Of a stretch of 21,080 nucleotides of DNA, positions 1 to 7,809 are shown one piece after another; within the stretch, counting starts at the first letter, position 1, and each line of letters begins with the position of its first letter. Origin of the DNA: Oligoflexales bacterium (GTDB lineage Bacteria; Bdellovibrionota; Oligoflexia; Oligoflexales; Oligoflexaceae); NCBI GenBank assembly GCA_015232735.1, contig JADFZC010000009.1:1-21080 (forward strand), given 5' to 3'. The position numbers and the translations under genes are program-made. Below the pieces are notes generated by a model, which saw only the letters and a list, made by a program, of their open reading frames with translations, had not been told where the DNA came from and searched no databases.

Positions 1-4
1 ATTT

Positions 5-556
5 ATGACGCCATTATTTCTTACAGGGTTTGGAAGCATACTTGGTGCTTTTGTTACAGCATATATATCTGCAAAAATCTTTTATAATCCGCCGGTAAAT
101 TCTCAATTATTCCCGCTATCCCTTTTTATCTCATCATGCACAATAATCACCCTTTTAAATGATAGAGCACCTTGGCAAAATCGACTCACTACCCTTATAA
201 TGGGTGAAAAAATAAGAAATATTCTTATTCTTTTTCTTTCCTTCAGTTCCATTGTCTCTGTGTCAATAGCCTTGCTTAAAATAAATTCTTTTTCTTATTG
301 GACTGATAAATTCTTTGGATTCTCGATACCTTATTTTTTACTTGCTTTGATTCTGTCATGCTTGATGATCTTATGGGTGTTGATTTCTCTGGACATAAAA
401 AAACACTTTTTCTATCCTCTTGCATTTATTCCAACATCTCTTGCCATCCTCTTCGTAACCGACCTGCCTGTTATTTTACTTATTATCCCATATACAGCCT
501 GTTTAGCATTAATGCTCGCAACAGCAGACAAAAGATTCATTAAACGGCAAGCCTGA
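5..556 (+). CDS. Hypothetical multi-pass membrane protein (5' end uncertain)
   Basis: I do not recognise this 183-aa protein. It is almost entirely hydrophobic, with about five or six likely membrane segments (roughly residues 5-25, 32-52, 70-93, 105-128, 132-150 and 152-172). It has a short positively charged C-terminal tail (DKRFIKRQA), so it is probably an inner-membrane protein. The ATG lies only 4 nt from the window edge. The frame stays open to the edge and no ribosome binding site is visible, so the true start may lie upstream. No catalytic motif stands out. It occupies the spot directly upstream of rsmH where mraZ usually sits, but a 177-nt gap separates the two, so it need not share the dcw transcript. 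It could be the C-terminal part of a larger membrane enzyme or transporter. Confidence 0.65.
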   Translation: MTPLFLTGFGSILGAFVTAYISAKIFYNPPVNSQLFPLSLFISSCTIITLLNDRAPWQNRLTTLIMGEKIRNILILFLSFSSIVSVSIALLKINSFSYWTDKFFGFSIPYFLLALILSCLMILWVLISLDIKKHFFYPLAFIPTSLAILFVTDLPVILLIIPYTACLALMLATADKRFIKRQA

Positions 557-637
557 TTCATATTGACCCTGCCAAAAATTTTTATAAAACTTATTTAAAT
601 GGTAAAATATAGACGATAAAGCAATTTTCTTTTTTTG

Positions 638-669
638 TTGATTTTCTCAATGATTCATTAATATATATT
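638..669 (+). promoter_or_regulatory. Candidate promoter upstream of rsmH
   Basis: A TTGATT at 638-643 is followed after 18 nt by TATATA (662-667), with an overlapping TATATT at 664-669. The surrounding DNA is very AT-rich, so chance matches are likely. It is the best sigma-70-like pair between the first gene and rsmH, and would start the dcw transcript about 60 nt before rsmH. No MraZ-type TGGG direct repeats were seen nearby, in keeping with the lack of mraZ here. Confidence 0.3.
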
Positions 670-733
670 ACGATTTTTGCTATTAAAGCGATCGATTAAG
701 GTTTTTCATTTCTGAACCAAGATCAAAGATTTA

Positions 734-1705
734 ATGCTTATGAACGTTTTCGTACATACTTCAGTAATGCAGAAGGAACTGGTCGATGCCCTGGATCTTA
801 AACCGGGCGGTCTGGCTATTGACTGCACCTCAGGAGCCGGCGGCCATACCAAACTGCTTCTCGATAAAGTCAAAGAAAACGGAAGGATTTTTGCCCTAGA
901 TAGAGATCCTGCTGCCATAAGTTTTCTAACATCCAGCCTGAAGGAAAAATATTCAAACCTTGAGATCATTATGGCTCCTTTCTCCAAAATTAAAGCCATT
1001 GCCGAAGAATTTGGAATAACAAAATGTATTGATGGAATTTGTGCAGATATCGGTGTGTCGAGCCCGCAATTGGATAATCCGGAAAGGGGCTTTTCCTTTG
1101 AAAAAGACGGACCTCTTGATATGAGGATGGACCCTCAGAACAACGAGATGACGGCATACAAGGTAATAAACGAATATAGCGAAGATGAACTAACCAGAAT
1201 CTTCAAAGAGTTTGGAGAAGAACCAAAATCAAGATTTGCTGCCAGGAAAATCGTTGCCGAGAGAAAAAAGTCTCCAATCAATTCAACTTTCAGACTTTCG
1301 GAAATTATAAAGGAGTCAATTTATTATAAAACAGGCAGCAAAAAACATCCTGCCACTAAAATATTTCAGGCGATTAGAATATATGTGAATCAGGAACTGA
1401 ATGAACTTGAAAAGCTCATAAAAGATGGATTTGAAATCCTCTCTCCCGGAGGAAGGCTTGCCATTATAAGCTTTCATTCTCTAGAAGATAGGATAATAAA
1501 AAACACGTTTAATAAACTGGGTGGTAAAAATTCATCTTTGCAACTTCTGCGACATGTACCTCTGACTCATGAAGAAGAAATGAAGCATAATCAGGTCCAG
1601 GGAAAAATCATTAAGCCTTTTCCAATGCTTCCAAGTGAAGATGAGATCAAAGCCAATCCTCGCAGCAGGAGTGCAAAATTGCGAATCATTGAAAAAACAC
1701 GTTGA
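734..1705 (+). CDS. rsmH: 16S rRNA (cytosine(1402)-N(4))-methyltransferase RsmH (MraW)
   Basis: RsmH uses S-adenosylmethionine to methylate N4 of C1402 in 16S rRNA in the ribosomal P site. The 323-aa length is normal for the family. Visible motifs are HTSVMQKEL near the N-terminus, the SAM-binding GAGGHT (residues 34-39), ALDRDP, GICADIGVSSPQLD, the GPLDMRMDP block, HPATKIFQAIRIYVNQEL, the GGRLAIISFHSLEDRI block, and the C-terminal NPRSRSAKLR. It is the first recognisable dcw gene here. The Shine-Dalgarno sequence is weak (AAAGA just upstream), and a second in-frame ATG at 740 is an equally plausible start. ftsL follows after 24 nt. Confidence 0.97.
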   Translation: MLMNVFVHTSVMQKELVDALDLKPGGLAIDCTSGAGGHTKLLLDKVKENGRIFALDRDPAAISFLTSSLKEKYSNLEIIMAPFSKIKAIAEEFGITKCIDGICADIGVSSPQLDNPERGFSFEKDGPLDMRMDPQNNEMTAYKVINEYSEDELTRIFKEFGEEPKSRFAARKIVAERKKSPINSTFRLSEIIKESIYYKTGSKKHPATKIFQAIRIYVNQELNELEKLIKDGFEILSPGGRLAIISFHSLEDRIIKNTFNKLGGKNSSLQLLRHVPLTHEEEMKHNQVQGKIIKPFPMLPSEDEIKANPRSRSAKLRIIEKTR

Positions 1706-1720
1706 ATCCAATAACTATTG

Positions 1721-1725
1721 GGAGG
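1721..1725 (+). promoter_or_regulatory. ftsL ribosome binding site
   Basis: GGAGG sits 4 nt before the ATG at 1730 and decides the ftsL start. It would fall inside the coding region if the in-frame TTG at 1718 were used. Confidence 0.8.
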
Positions 1726-1729
1726 TTTC

Positions 1730-2005
1730 ATGAAGAAATCCGCGATTAAACTAAATCTAAATTTCTTTATCATATTTCTCATCTCAACTGTTCTGCTCCT
1801 TTCTTTCGCCAGATCCTACATGAGGATACAGACTACCTTGATAGGATACGAACTCGGAAAACTGAAAAAAATAGAAGCATCCATGCTGGAAAAGCGTAGC
1901 CAACTGCAAATGGAATTAGCTAAACTAACAACAAAAAGTCATCTGATAATTCTTTCCAAAGAGGCAAAATCAACACAACAGATTGGAGCGGTTGCAGTCT
2001 ATTGA
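1730..2005 (+). CDS. ftsL: Cell division protein FtsL
   Basis: FtsL is a small bitopic divisome protein that works with FtsB/DivIC and FtsQ to recruit and activate FtsWI. This 91-aa protein has a short basic cytoplasmic N-terminus (MKKSAIK), one membrane segment at about residues 10-27, and a heptad-like charged helix (about 38-75) that fits a periplasmic coiled coil. Sequence conservation in this family is poor. The call rests on size, topology and position between rsmH and ftsI. The ATG at 1730 is chosen over the TTG at 1718 because GGAGG lies just before it. The TGA stop overlaps the TTG start of ftsI (TTGA, 2002-2005), which suggests coupled translation. Confidence 0.85.
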   Translation: MKKSAIKLNLNFFIIFLISTVLLLSFARSYMRIQTTLIGYELGKLKKIEASMLEKRSQLQMELAKLTTKSHLIILSKEAKSTQQIGAVAVY

Positions 2006-3831
2006 AAATATTTGACTTAAAAAAAAATGGTCCCTGTGCGAGAAGACACACAAAAAAACTGCGATCTGGGCAGGTATTCCATTCCCGCAGCCAGATGTTT
2101 TTAGGCTTTTTTTATTTTGTATTTCTCTTTTTATCCATAAGAGCCTTCATGATCCATCTCTTTCCATCCTCACTTGAACATCTTCAGGAAATTGCCAATA
2201 AACAATACCATAAGGATCTTGACCTTGCCCCTTACAGGGGTACGATTTTTGACAGAAGAAACATTCCCCTGGCCATCAGCATAAAGAAATCATCACTATT
2301 CATCAATCCCCGGCTATTCAAACCGACAAGCGAGGAATACAGACAATTATCCGAATTACTTCAAATGAGTATTTTCAAGATTAAAATGATTCAAGAGAGA
2401 AAAAACTACTTTGCCTGGTTAAAACGCAAAATCCCGAAGGAAACGGCGAACAAAATCACAAAGATGAAAATTAAGGGACTCTTTGAGGTACAGGAACCAG
2501 ATCGGGTTTACCCGCAAGGATCTTCCGGCGCCCATATTATCGGTTATGTAGGACTTGATAACATGGGACTTTTGGGACTCGAAAGAAAATTTGATTCAGA
2601 ACTTCGCGGCCCGACCATAAAAATCCAACGATCCCAGGATGCGCGGGGAGAATCCATTTTTCTTCAATCCGATTATGCTGTACCCGAGAAAACCGGTAAC
2701 AACCTTTTTCTCACAGTCGACAATGCCATTCAGGAGATTGCAGAAAAAGCCCTGTCCGAGGGGATCAAAAACGCCAATGCAAAAGGCGGCTTTGCAATTG
2801 TCTCCGATCCTCACACGGGAAGAATAATAGCGATGGCAAACTATCCCAAATTTGATCCAAATCAAATGAAGAAATTTGAGCTTGAACCCACCAGGAACAG
2901 AGCCCTCTCAGATACATTTGAACCAGGTTCCGTGATTAAGCCCTTCGTGATCGGTGAAGCACTGGCACGAGGAAAGATAAAGTTGACTGATATGCTTGAT
3001 TGTGAAAGAGGACTATTCCACGGACACAGCTGGAAAATAAGAGACGCTCACCCATATGATATTTTAAGTGCCAAAGACGTTCTGATTCATTCAAGTAATA
3101 TTGGAACATATAAAATTGCGGAGAAACTAGGGCCCAAAAAACTGTACGACGCTCTTGTGAATTTCGGATTTTCAACAAAAACCAGCCAGATTGACTTTCC
3201 AGGACAATCCTTTGGACGAATAGATCCATATGAAACATGGAAACCTGTCCGATTTGCAAACATTGCCTTCGGACAGGGCTTTGTGACAACCGGTCTTGAA
3301 ATCGTAAGCGCCTATGGAGCCATTGCAAATGGCGGAAATCTGATGAAGCCATATCTTGTAGACCATATCGAAAGCTCAGAAAGACAAATGATAGCAAGTA
3401 ATACATCTAGAATCGAGCGAAGGGTTTTTTCCCCCCAACTTGCAAAGGAACTGAGAATAATCCTGCATGAAGTCGTAGAGAGAGGAACCGGCAAACTTGC
3501 AAGAATGGACCAGTACACCGCTGCCGGAAAAACAGGAACCACGGAAAAAGTGGATCCTTTGACAAAAGCCTATTCCACAGACAAAAGAATTGCCAGTTTT
3601 GCGGGATTTACACCTGTAAATGATCCCCATCTTGTCATATATGTTGTCATTGATGAACCAGGAAAAAAACCTTACTATGGGGGAATCTGGGCAGCTCCGG
3701 TTTTCAAGGAAATCGCCCTTGGTTCACTGAGGTACCTCAATGTAGCCCCTGACAAGGCACAAAAAACCGGTGTTGGCCTTACAATCTCAAAAGGAGAGCT
3801 TGATTCTCCAGATGCCCCTGTTTATGATTAG
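2002..3831 (+). CDS. ftsI: Peptidoglycan D,D-transpeptidase FtsI (class B PBP3)
   Basis: FtsI cross-links septal peptidoglycan as the partner of FtsW. The 609-aa protein has a basic cytoplasmic N-terminus (about residues 1-31), one membrane anchor (about 32-52), and a PBP dimerisation domain (APYRGTIFDRRNIPLA, then RVYPQGSSGAHIIGYVG). The transpeptidase domain has all three active-site motifs: SVIK with nucleophile Ser310, SSN at 364-366, and KTGT at 510-513. The C-terminus ends soon after the transpeptidase fold, without a PASTA repeat. The start is a TTG overlapping the ftsL stop. The next in-frame ATG (2095) would remove the basic N-terminal stretch but keep the membrane segment, so TTG is preferred though not proven. 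murF follows after 42 nt, with no murE between. Confidence 0.95.
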   Translation: MKIFDLKKNGPCARRHTKKLRSGQVFHSRSQMFLGFFYFVFLFLSIRAFMIHLFPSSLEHLQEIANKQYHKDLDLAPYRGTIFDRRNIPLAISIKKSSLFINPRLFKPTSEEYRQLSELLQMSIFKIKMIQERKNYFAWLKRKIPKETANKITKMKIKGLFEVQEPDRVYPQGSSGAHIIGYVGLDNMGLLGLERKFDSELRGPTIKIQRSQDARGESIFLQSDYAVPEKTGNNLFLTVDNAIQEIAEKALSEGIKNANAKGGFAIVSDPHTGRIIAMANYPKFDPNQMKKFELEPTRNRALSDTFEPGSVIKPFVIGEALARGKIKLTDMLDCERGLFHGHSWKIRDAHPYDILSAKDVLIHSSNIGTYKIAEKLGPKKLYDALVNFGFSTKTSQIDFPGQSFGRIDPYETWKPVRFANIAFGQGFVTTGLEIVSAYGAIANGGNLMKPYLVDHIESSERQMIASNTSRIERRVFSPQLAKELRIILHEVVERGTGKLARMDQYTAAGKTGTTEKVDPLTKAYSTDKRIASFAGFTPVNDPHLVIYVVIDEPGKKPYYGGIWAAPVFKEIALGSLRYLNVAPDKAQKTGVGLTISKGELDSPDAPVYD

Positions 3832-3850
3832 GATTCAAAAAAATTGAATC
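3832..3850 (+). repeat. Inverted repeat at the ftsI-murF junction
   Basis: GATTCAA (3832-3838) and TTGAATC (3844-3850) form a perfect 7-bp stem with an AAAAA loop, starting directly after the ftsI stop. There is no T-run behind it, so it does not look like a standard terminator. It could be an RNA processing or stability element. Its right arm contains the TTG (3844) that would extend murF upstream. Confidence 0.5.
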
Positions 3851-3861
3851 TGCATTATGAT

Positions 3862-3865
3862 GAGG
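3862..3865 (+). promoter_or_regulatory. murF ribosome binding site
   Basis: GAGG lies 8 nt before the ATG at 3874 and supports that start. The in-frame TTG at 3844 has no Shine-Dalgarno sequence and lies inside a hairpin. Confidence 0.7.
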
Positions 3866-3873
3866 TTTTTTTT

Positions 3874-5277
3874 ATGCTTCACCGTGAAAAGTACCACCTT
3901 TGGTTAAATGATGACGAAATCCCTCTAACGTATTTGCCTGAGCTAATGCCGGAACCAGAAAGAATACAGACCAATTCGAAACTGATAAAGTCAGGTGACA
4001 TATTTATACCGCTTAGGGGAGAACGGTTTGATGGGCATTCATTTATAGCCGATGCTATGGGAAACGGCGCTGCTTGTTTCTTTTATGAAAAGAACAAAAA
4101 AAACGAAATTCCTCCAGCACATATTTCTTCAGGTATTCCAACAAAAGACACATTAGTTGCGCTACAATCGATAGCCAAGGGCTGGAGACTTTGTCAGAAG
4201 GACCTGACAGTTGTATCTCTCACAGGATCCGTTGGAAAAACAACTCTTAAAGAAATGATTCAGCTTATCCTAAGCAAATCTTCCGAGACCCTTAAAACCG
4301 AAGGCAACTTCAATAATGAAATCGGAGTTCCCCTAACACTTACAAAGCTGACTGATAAACATAGATATGCTGTTATTGAATGCGGGGCAAGACGTAAGGG
4401 AGATATAACTTTTCTTACAAATCTGGTCTGTCCAAATATAGCTTGTCTTACAAACATTGGAACTGCACATATTGAGATTTTTGGTTCCCTTCAGAATCTG
4501 GCAAAAGGAAAACTTGAAATCTTCACAAGCAGCCCAAAGGATTGTATATTGGTCGGACATTATGATGATGAACGAATAGCTGCATGTATGAAGGAAATGA
4601 AAAGGAAAAGTTATGGCTTTGGATTTCATAAGGATGCTGATGTAAGAATAGTATCTTCCAATACGTTAAAAAACGGCGGAATGGAAATCCTTCTTTCCTT
4701 TAGAGGCGAATCTCTTAACGTTGAATTGAAGCTGGCAAATTCTGCCTATCCCCACAATGTCGCAGCGGCGTCGGCTGTTGCGGCAGCATCAGGAATCCCT
4801 CTTCGTGACATCGCGACATCATTGAAAGATTTTGCCGGATTGGAAGGAAGATACTCGTTGACTAAATTAAAGAACCATTTGTTAATAGACGACTCCTACA
4901 ACGCAAATCCCCAAAGTATGGCAAGCGGACTTGCCTCGCTTGCTTCGGGTTTTCCTGATAGAAAAAAAATAGTTGTTTTAGGTGATATGCTCGAATTGGG
5001 AGACAATGGGGATGAGTCCCATAAAAGCATGGGGCTGATATGTTCCCAGAAGGTTAAACCCGAACTCCTTATAACCGTAGGAGAAAGAAGTCTCCTGATT
5101 GAAGAATCGGCCGTTTCTGACGGTTTTCCAAAAGCAAAGTGCATTCATTTTTCAAATGTTGATAATCTCATTGAAAAAGTAGAAATGCTAAAAAAATGTG
5201 GAGATTTGTTTTACGTCAAGGCATCGAATGGCATAAACTTGAAAAAGTTGGTTCAAATTTTAAAAACTGAAACATAG
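3874..5277 (+). CDS. murF: UDP-N-acetylmuramoyl-tripeptide--D-alanyl-D-alanine ligase MurF
   Basis: MurF joins D-Ala-D-Ala to UDP-MurNAc-tripeptide in the cytoplasm with ATP, giving the pentapeptide used by MraY. From the ATG at 3874 the protein is 467 aa, normal for MurF. Motifs are an N-terminal substrate domain with SGDIFIPLRGERFDGHSF, the ATP-binding loop TGSVGKTT (117-124), EGNFNNEIGVPLTL, TNIGTAHIEIFGS followed by AKGKLEI with the lysine expected to be carbamylated, DDSYNANPQSM, and VVLGDMLELG near the start of the C-terminal domain. The late KASNGI replaces the more usual K-GSRG-type motif. It follows ftsI directly. A murE-murF fusion is excluded by length, and the YNANP motif separates it from MurE. 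Confidence 0.95.
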   Translation: MLHREKYHLWLNDDEIPLTYLPELMPEPERIQTNSKLIKSGDIFIPLRGERFDGHSFIADAMGNGAACFFYEKNKKNEIPPAHISSGIPTKDTLVALQSIAKGWRLCQKDLTVVSLTGSVGKTTLKEMIQLILSKSSETLKTEGNFNNEIGVPLTLTKLTDKHRYAVIECGARRKGDITFLTNLVCPNIACLTNIGTAHIEIFGSLQNLAKGKLEIFTSSPKDCILVGHYDDERIAACMKEMKRKSYGFGFHKDADVRIVSSNTLKNGGMEILLSFRGESLNVELKLANSAYPHNVAAASAVAAASGIPLRDIATSLKDFAGLEGRYSLTKLKNHLLIDDSYNANPQSMASGLASLASGFPDRKKIVVLGDMLELGDNGDESHKSMGLICSQKVKPELLITVGERSLLIEESAVSDGFPKAKCIHFSNVDNLIEKVEMLKKCGDLFYVKASNGINLKKLVQILKTET

Positions 5278-5280
5278 GGA
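5275..5280 (+). promoter_or_regulatory. mraY ribosome binding site overlapping the murF stop
   Basis: TAGGGA ends murF (TAG 5275-5277) and also provides AGGGA 7 nt before the TTG start of mraY. Termination and re-initiation are likely linked. Confidence 0.6.
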
Positions 5281-5287
5281 TCAAGTC

Positions 5288-6364
5288 TTGTTATACCACA
5301 TCTTATTTAATTTTTCCAATAAAATCAGCATATTAAATGTAACAAGGTACATCACATTCAGGACCATGGCGGCACTTCTAACCGCCCTTGTCATAAGTTT
5401 TCTCTTTTCTCCATGGTTCATAAGAAAATTGAAAGATAGCCAGATAGGTCAGGTTGTTCGTGACGATGGACCAAAATCACATTTTTCAAAAGCAGGAACA
5501 CCAACGATGGGAGGAGGACTTATCCTTTTTGCATCACTTATACCCGCCCTTCTTTGGATGGATCTGACAAACCCATTTTTATGGTATGTTTTCTCAATCA
5601 CCTTTGGATTTGGAATAATTGGTTTCCTGGATGATTATTTAAAACTTTCCAAAAAGAATCCCAAAGGGCTGGCCGGCAAAAAGAAACTTTTGGGCCAGAT
5701 ATTGATTTCCGGTGTTGTTTGTACTCTTTACTATTATCAAACAAACAGTACCGGCAATATCCTGTTTCCCTTTTTCAAGGATTTGAAATTGCACATTGGA
5801 CCCTACTACATTCCGTTCTCAATGGTAGTTATCATCGCAGCAAGCAACGCCGTTAATTTGACAGACGGGCTCGATGGACTTGCAATATGTCCAGTCATGA
5901 TTGCTGCAGGTTGTTTCACCATACTTTCTTATGTATGCGGCCACTCTATGATTGCAAACTATTTGAACTATCCCTATCTTCCCGGTACAGGTGAGCTGGC
6001 CATTTTTGCAGCTTCCCTGATTGGTGCGGGTATGGGTTTCCTGTGGTACAATACATACCCGGCGCAGGTATTTATGGGAGACGTTGGTTCATTACCTCTT
6101 GGAGGTGCGCTTGGAGCAATAGCGGTATTTACAAAGCATGAAGTTCTTCTTGTTATCATAGGAGGTGTATTCGTAGTTGAAGCACTGTCCGTTATAACCC
6201 AGGTTTTTTCGTTCAAGATGACAGGAAAAAGAGTTTTTCGAATGGCTCCCATTCACCACCACTTTGAGTTAAAGGGCTGGCCGGAGCCCAAAATTATTGT
6301 AAGATTTTGGATTATTTCGGTCATTTTGGCAATAATCGGTCTCATGAGCCTTAAACTTCGTTGA
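5288..6364 (+). CDS. mraY: Phospho-N-acetylmuramoyl-pentapeptide-transferase MraY
   Basis: MraY is a polytopic inner-membrane enzyme that moves phospho-MurNAc-pentapeptide from UDP to undecaprenyl phosphate, forming lipid I. The 358-aa length matches the family. Visible motifs are RDDGPKSH (58-65) with KAGTPTMGG, GFLDDYLKL, the NLTDGLDG block (190-197), GDVGSLPLGG, and the histidine cluster APIHHHFELKGW with H323-H325. The hydrophobic pattern fits about ten membrane segments. The TTG start at 5288 gives MLYHILFNFS, which matches the usual MLYxLL N-terminus of MraY, and AGGGA precedes it at good spacing. The TGA stop at 6362-6364 lies within a TTGA, so murD may start by overlap. Confidence 0.97.
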   Translation: MLYHILFNFSNKISILNVTRYITFRTMAALLTALVISFLFSPWFIRKLKDSQIGQVVRDDGPKSHFSKAGTPTMGGGLILFASLIPALLWMDLTNPFLWYVFSITFGFGIIGFLDDYLKLSKKNPKGLAGKKKLLGQILISGVVCTLYYYQTNSTGNILFPFFKDLKLHIGPYYIPFSMVVIIAASNAVNLTDGLDGLAICPVMIAAGCFTILSYVCGHSMIANYLNYPYLPGTGELAIFAASLIGAGMGFLWYNTYPAQVFMGDVGSLPLGGALGAIAVFTKHEVLLVIIGGVFVVEALSVITQVFSFKMTGKRVFRMAPIHHHFELKGWPEPKIIVRFWIISVILAIIGLMSLKLR

Positions 6365-6369
6365 ATGCT

Positions 6370-7761
6370 ATGGATTCTAGTAAAAATAAATCAAAAAATG
6401 TTCTTGTACTTGGAGGCGGCATATCAGGTGTCGGAGCGGCAAGACTTCTCAGAAAACATGGACATAAAGTTCTCATTTCTGATTTGTCCCCTTTTCCTTC
6501 AGAGCAGACAGCTCTTTTCAGGGAACTTCAAATTGACTTTTCAGAAGGCCAGCAGACTTTAGATTTACTTAAAAATGTTGAGGAAATGGTGACAAGTCCC
6601 GGAATTCCTCCAAATGTCCCAATTATCAGAGAAGCTGTTTCAAGGGGAATCCCCGTTATCTCGGAAATTGATCTTGCTCTTTCAGAATTTACCGGCAAAC
6701 TGATCTCTGTCACTGGAACGAATGGAAAATCAACTACTTGTGTAATGACTTCCCATATTTTATGTCAATCAGGTTTTCCTGCCGTCGCCGGTGGAAATAT
6801 TGGTAAATCACCATCTGAACTCATAGCAGTCTCGGAGATGAAGGAGTATCTTGTTCTTGAATTATCTTCCTATCAGCTTGAAACTTCCAGACCAATACAT
6901 AGTGATGTAGCGATATTTACAAGTTTCTCCTTCGATCATCTTGGCCGCCACAAGACCATGGAAAACTATTTCAAAGTAAAATGGAAGCTAATAGAGACCG
7001 TCAAGCCAAATGGGCTAATTATTCTCACAAAGGAGGTTTTTGAAAGCAGCATCGATTATGGTCTGTCTCTCCCAGACAACATCCCTGTCATATTAATCGA
7101 GACAACAAACCTCTCATCAAGGTTTCAAACAGAACCGCATCAATTCTTTCGAATCTCCGCTAACAATAATCTGATCGACAAAGAGGGAAATATTCTCCTT
7201 TCTTTTGAAAAAAGTGGAATTAGCGAGTATCACAATAAAATAAACGCAGCCTTCAGTATTTTCTCGGCAAGTCATGTAACCGGTAAAAAACCTGGCGATT
7301 TTATACCGATGTTTCAGAGTTTCAAACCTCTGCCATACCGTTATCAGACTATAGCGCATCTGAGGGAATACCCGGTTATCAATGACAGTAAATCGACAAA
7401 CGTTGAATCAACAATGACAGCCTTGTCAAGTCTCAATAATCGCTGCATTCTCCTTCTTGGAGGAAGAGCAAAGGATGAATCCTTTGAACCAATTTTGAAA
7501 TTCCGGGAAAAAATAGATCTTATACTTTGCTTTGGAGAATCTTCGGAGAAAATATCCTCCGATTTGAATAATGCCATCCCAATAAAAATGTTCAAGAGCC
7601 TGGCCAGCTGCGTCGTAGAGCTCCCTGATATATTTTCCAAGTCGCCTTCAACCATTCTATTTTCTCCGGGTTGTGCAAGTTTTGATGAATTTAAAAATTT
7701 CGAACACAGAGGTGAGTTTTTCTCCAGTCAAATGGTAAAATATTCAAGAGAATTGTATTGA
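6370..7761 (+). CDS. murD: UDP-N-acetylmuramoyl-L-alanine--D-glutamate ligase MurD
   Basis: MurD adds D-glutamate to UDP-MurNAc-L-Ala in the cytoplasm. Motifs include the N-terminal nucleotide fold VLVLGGGISGVGAARLL, SPGIPP, the ATP loop TGTNGKST (from residue 115), NIGKSPSEL, ELSSYQLETS, NDSKSTN, and FSPGCASFDEFKNFEHRG near the C-terminus, which is diagnostic for MurD. The central block reads TSFSFDHLGRH where most MurD have N-x-SPDHLDRH; the DH pair and the later lysine are kept. The start is uncertain. The ATG at 6370 (463 aa) lies 5 nt after the mraY stop. A TTG at 6361 overlaps that stop in a TTGA like ftsL/ftsI and adds three residues. Neither has a convincing Shine-Dalgarno sequence. 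Confidence 0.95.
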   Translation: MDSSKNKSKNVLVLGGGISGVGAARLLRKHGHKVLISDLSPFPSEQTALFRELQIDFSEGQQTLDLLKNVEEMVTSPGIPPNVPIIREAVSRGIPVISEIDLALSEFTGKLISVTGTNGKSTTCVMTSHILCQSGFPAVAGGNIGKSPSELIAVSEMKEYLVLELSSYQLETSRPIHSDVAIFTSFSFDHLGRHKTMENYFKVKWKLIETVKPNGLIILTKEVFESSIDYGLSLPDNIPVILIETTNLSSRFQTEPHQFFRISANNNLIDKEGNILLSFEKSGISEYHNKINAAFSIFSASHVTGKKPGDFIPMFQSFKPLPYRYQTIAHLREYPVINDSKSTNVESTMTALSSLNNRCILLLGGRAKDESFEPILKFREKIDLILCFGESSEKISSDLNNAIPIKMFKSLASCVVELPDIFSKSPSTILFSPGCASFDEFKNFEHRGEFFSSQMVKYSRELY

Positions 7762-7809
7762 ATATTTTCATAAACAGATTCCATGCACACAACTGCTTAG
7801 GAACAAGAA

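Noticed and set aside
2936..3406. 156-aa open frame on the - strand inside ftsI
   Set aside because: It is antisense to the conserved transpeptidase domain, with no motif or ribosome site; a by-product of codon use.
3844..3873. Longer murF from a TTG at 3844
   Set aside because: No ribosome site, the TTG lies in a hairpin arm, and the ATG at 3874 has GAGG at good spacing.
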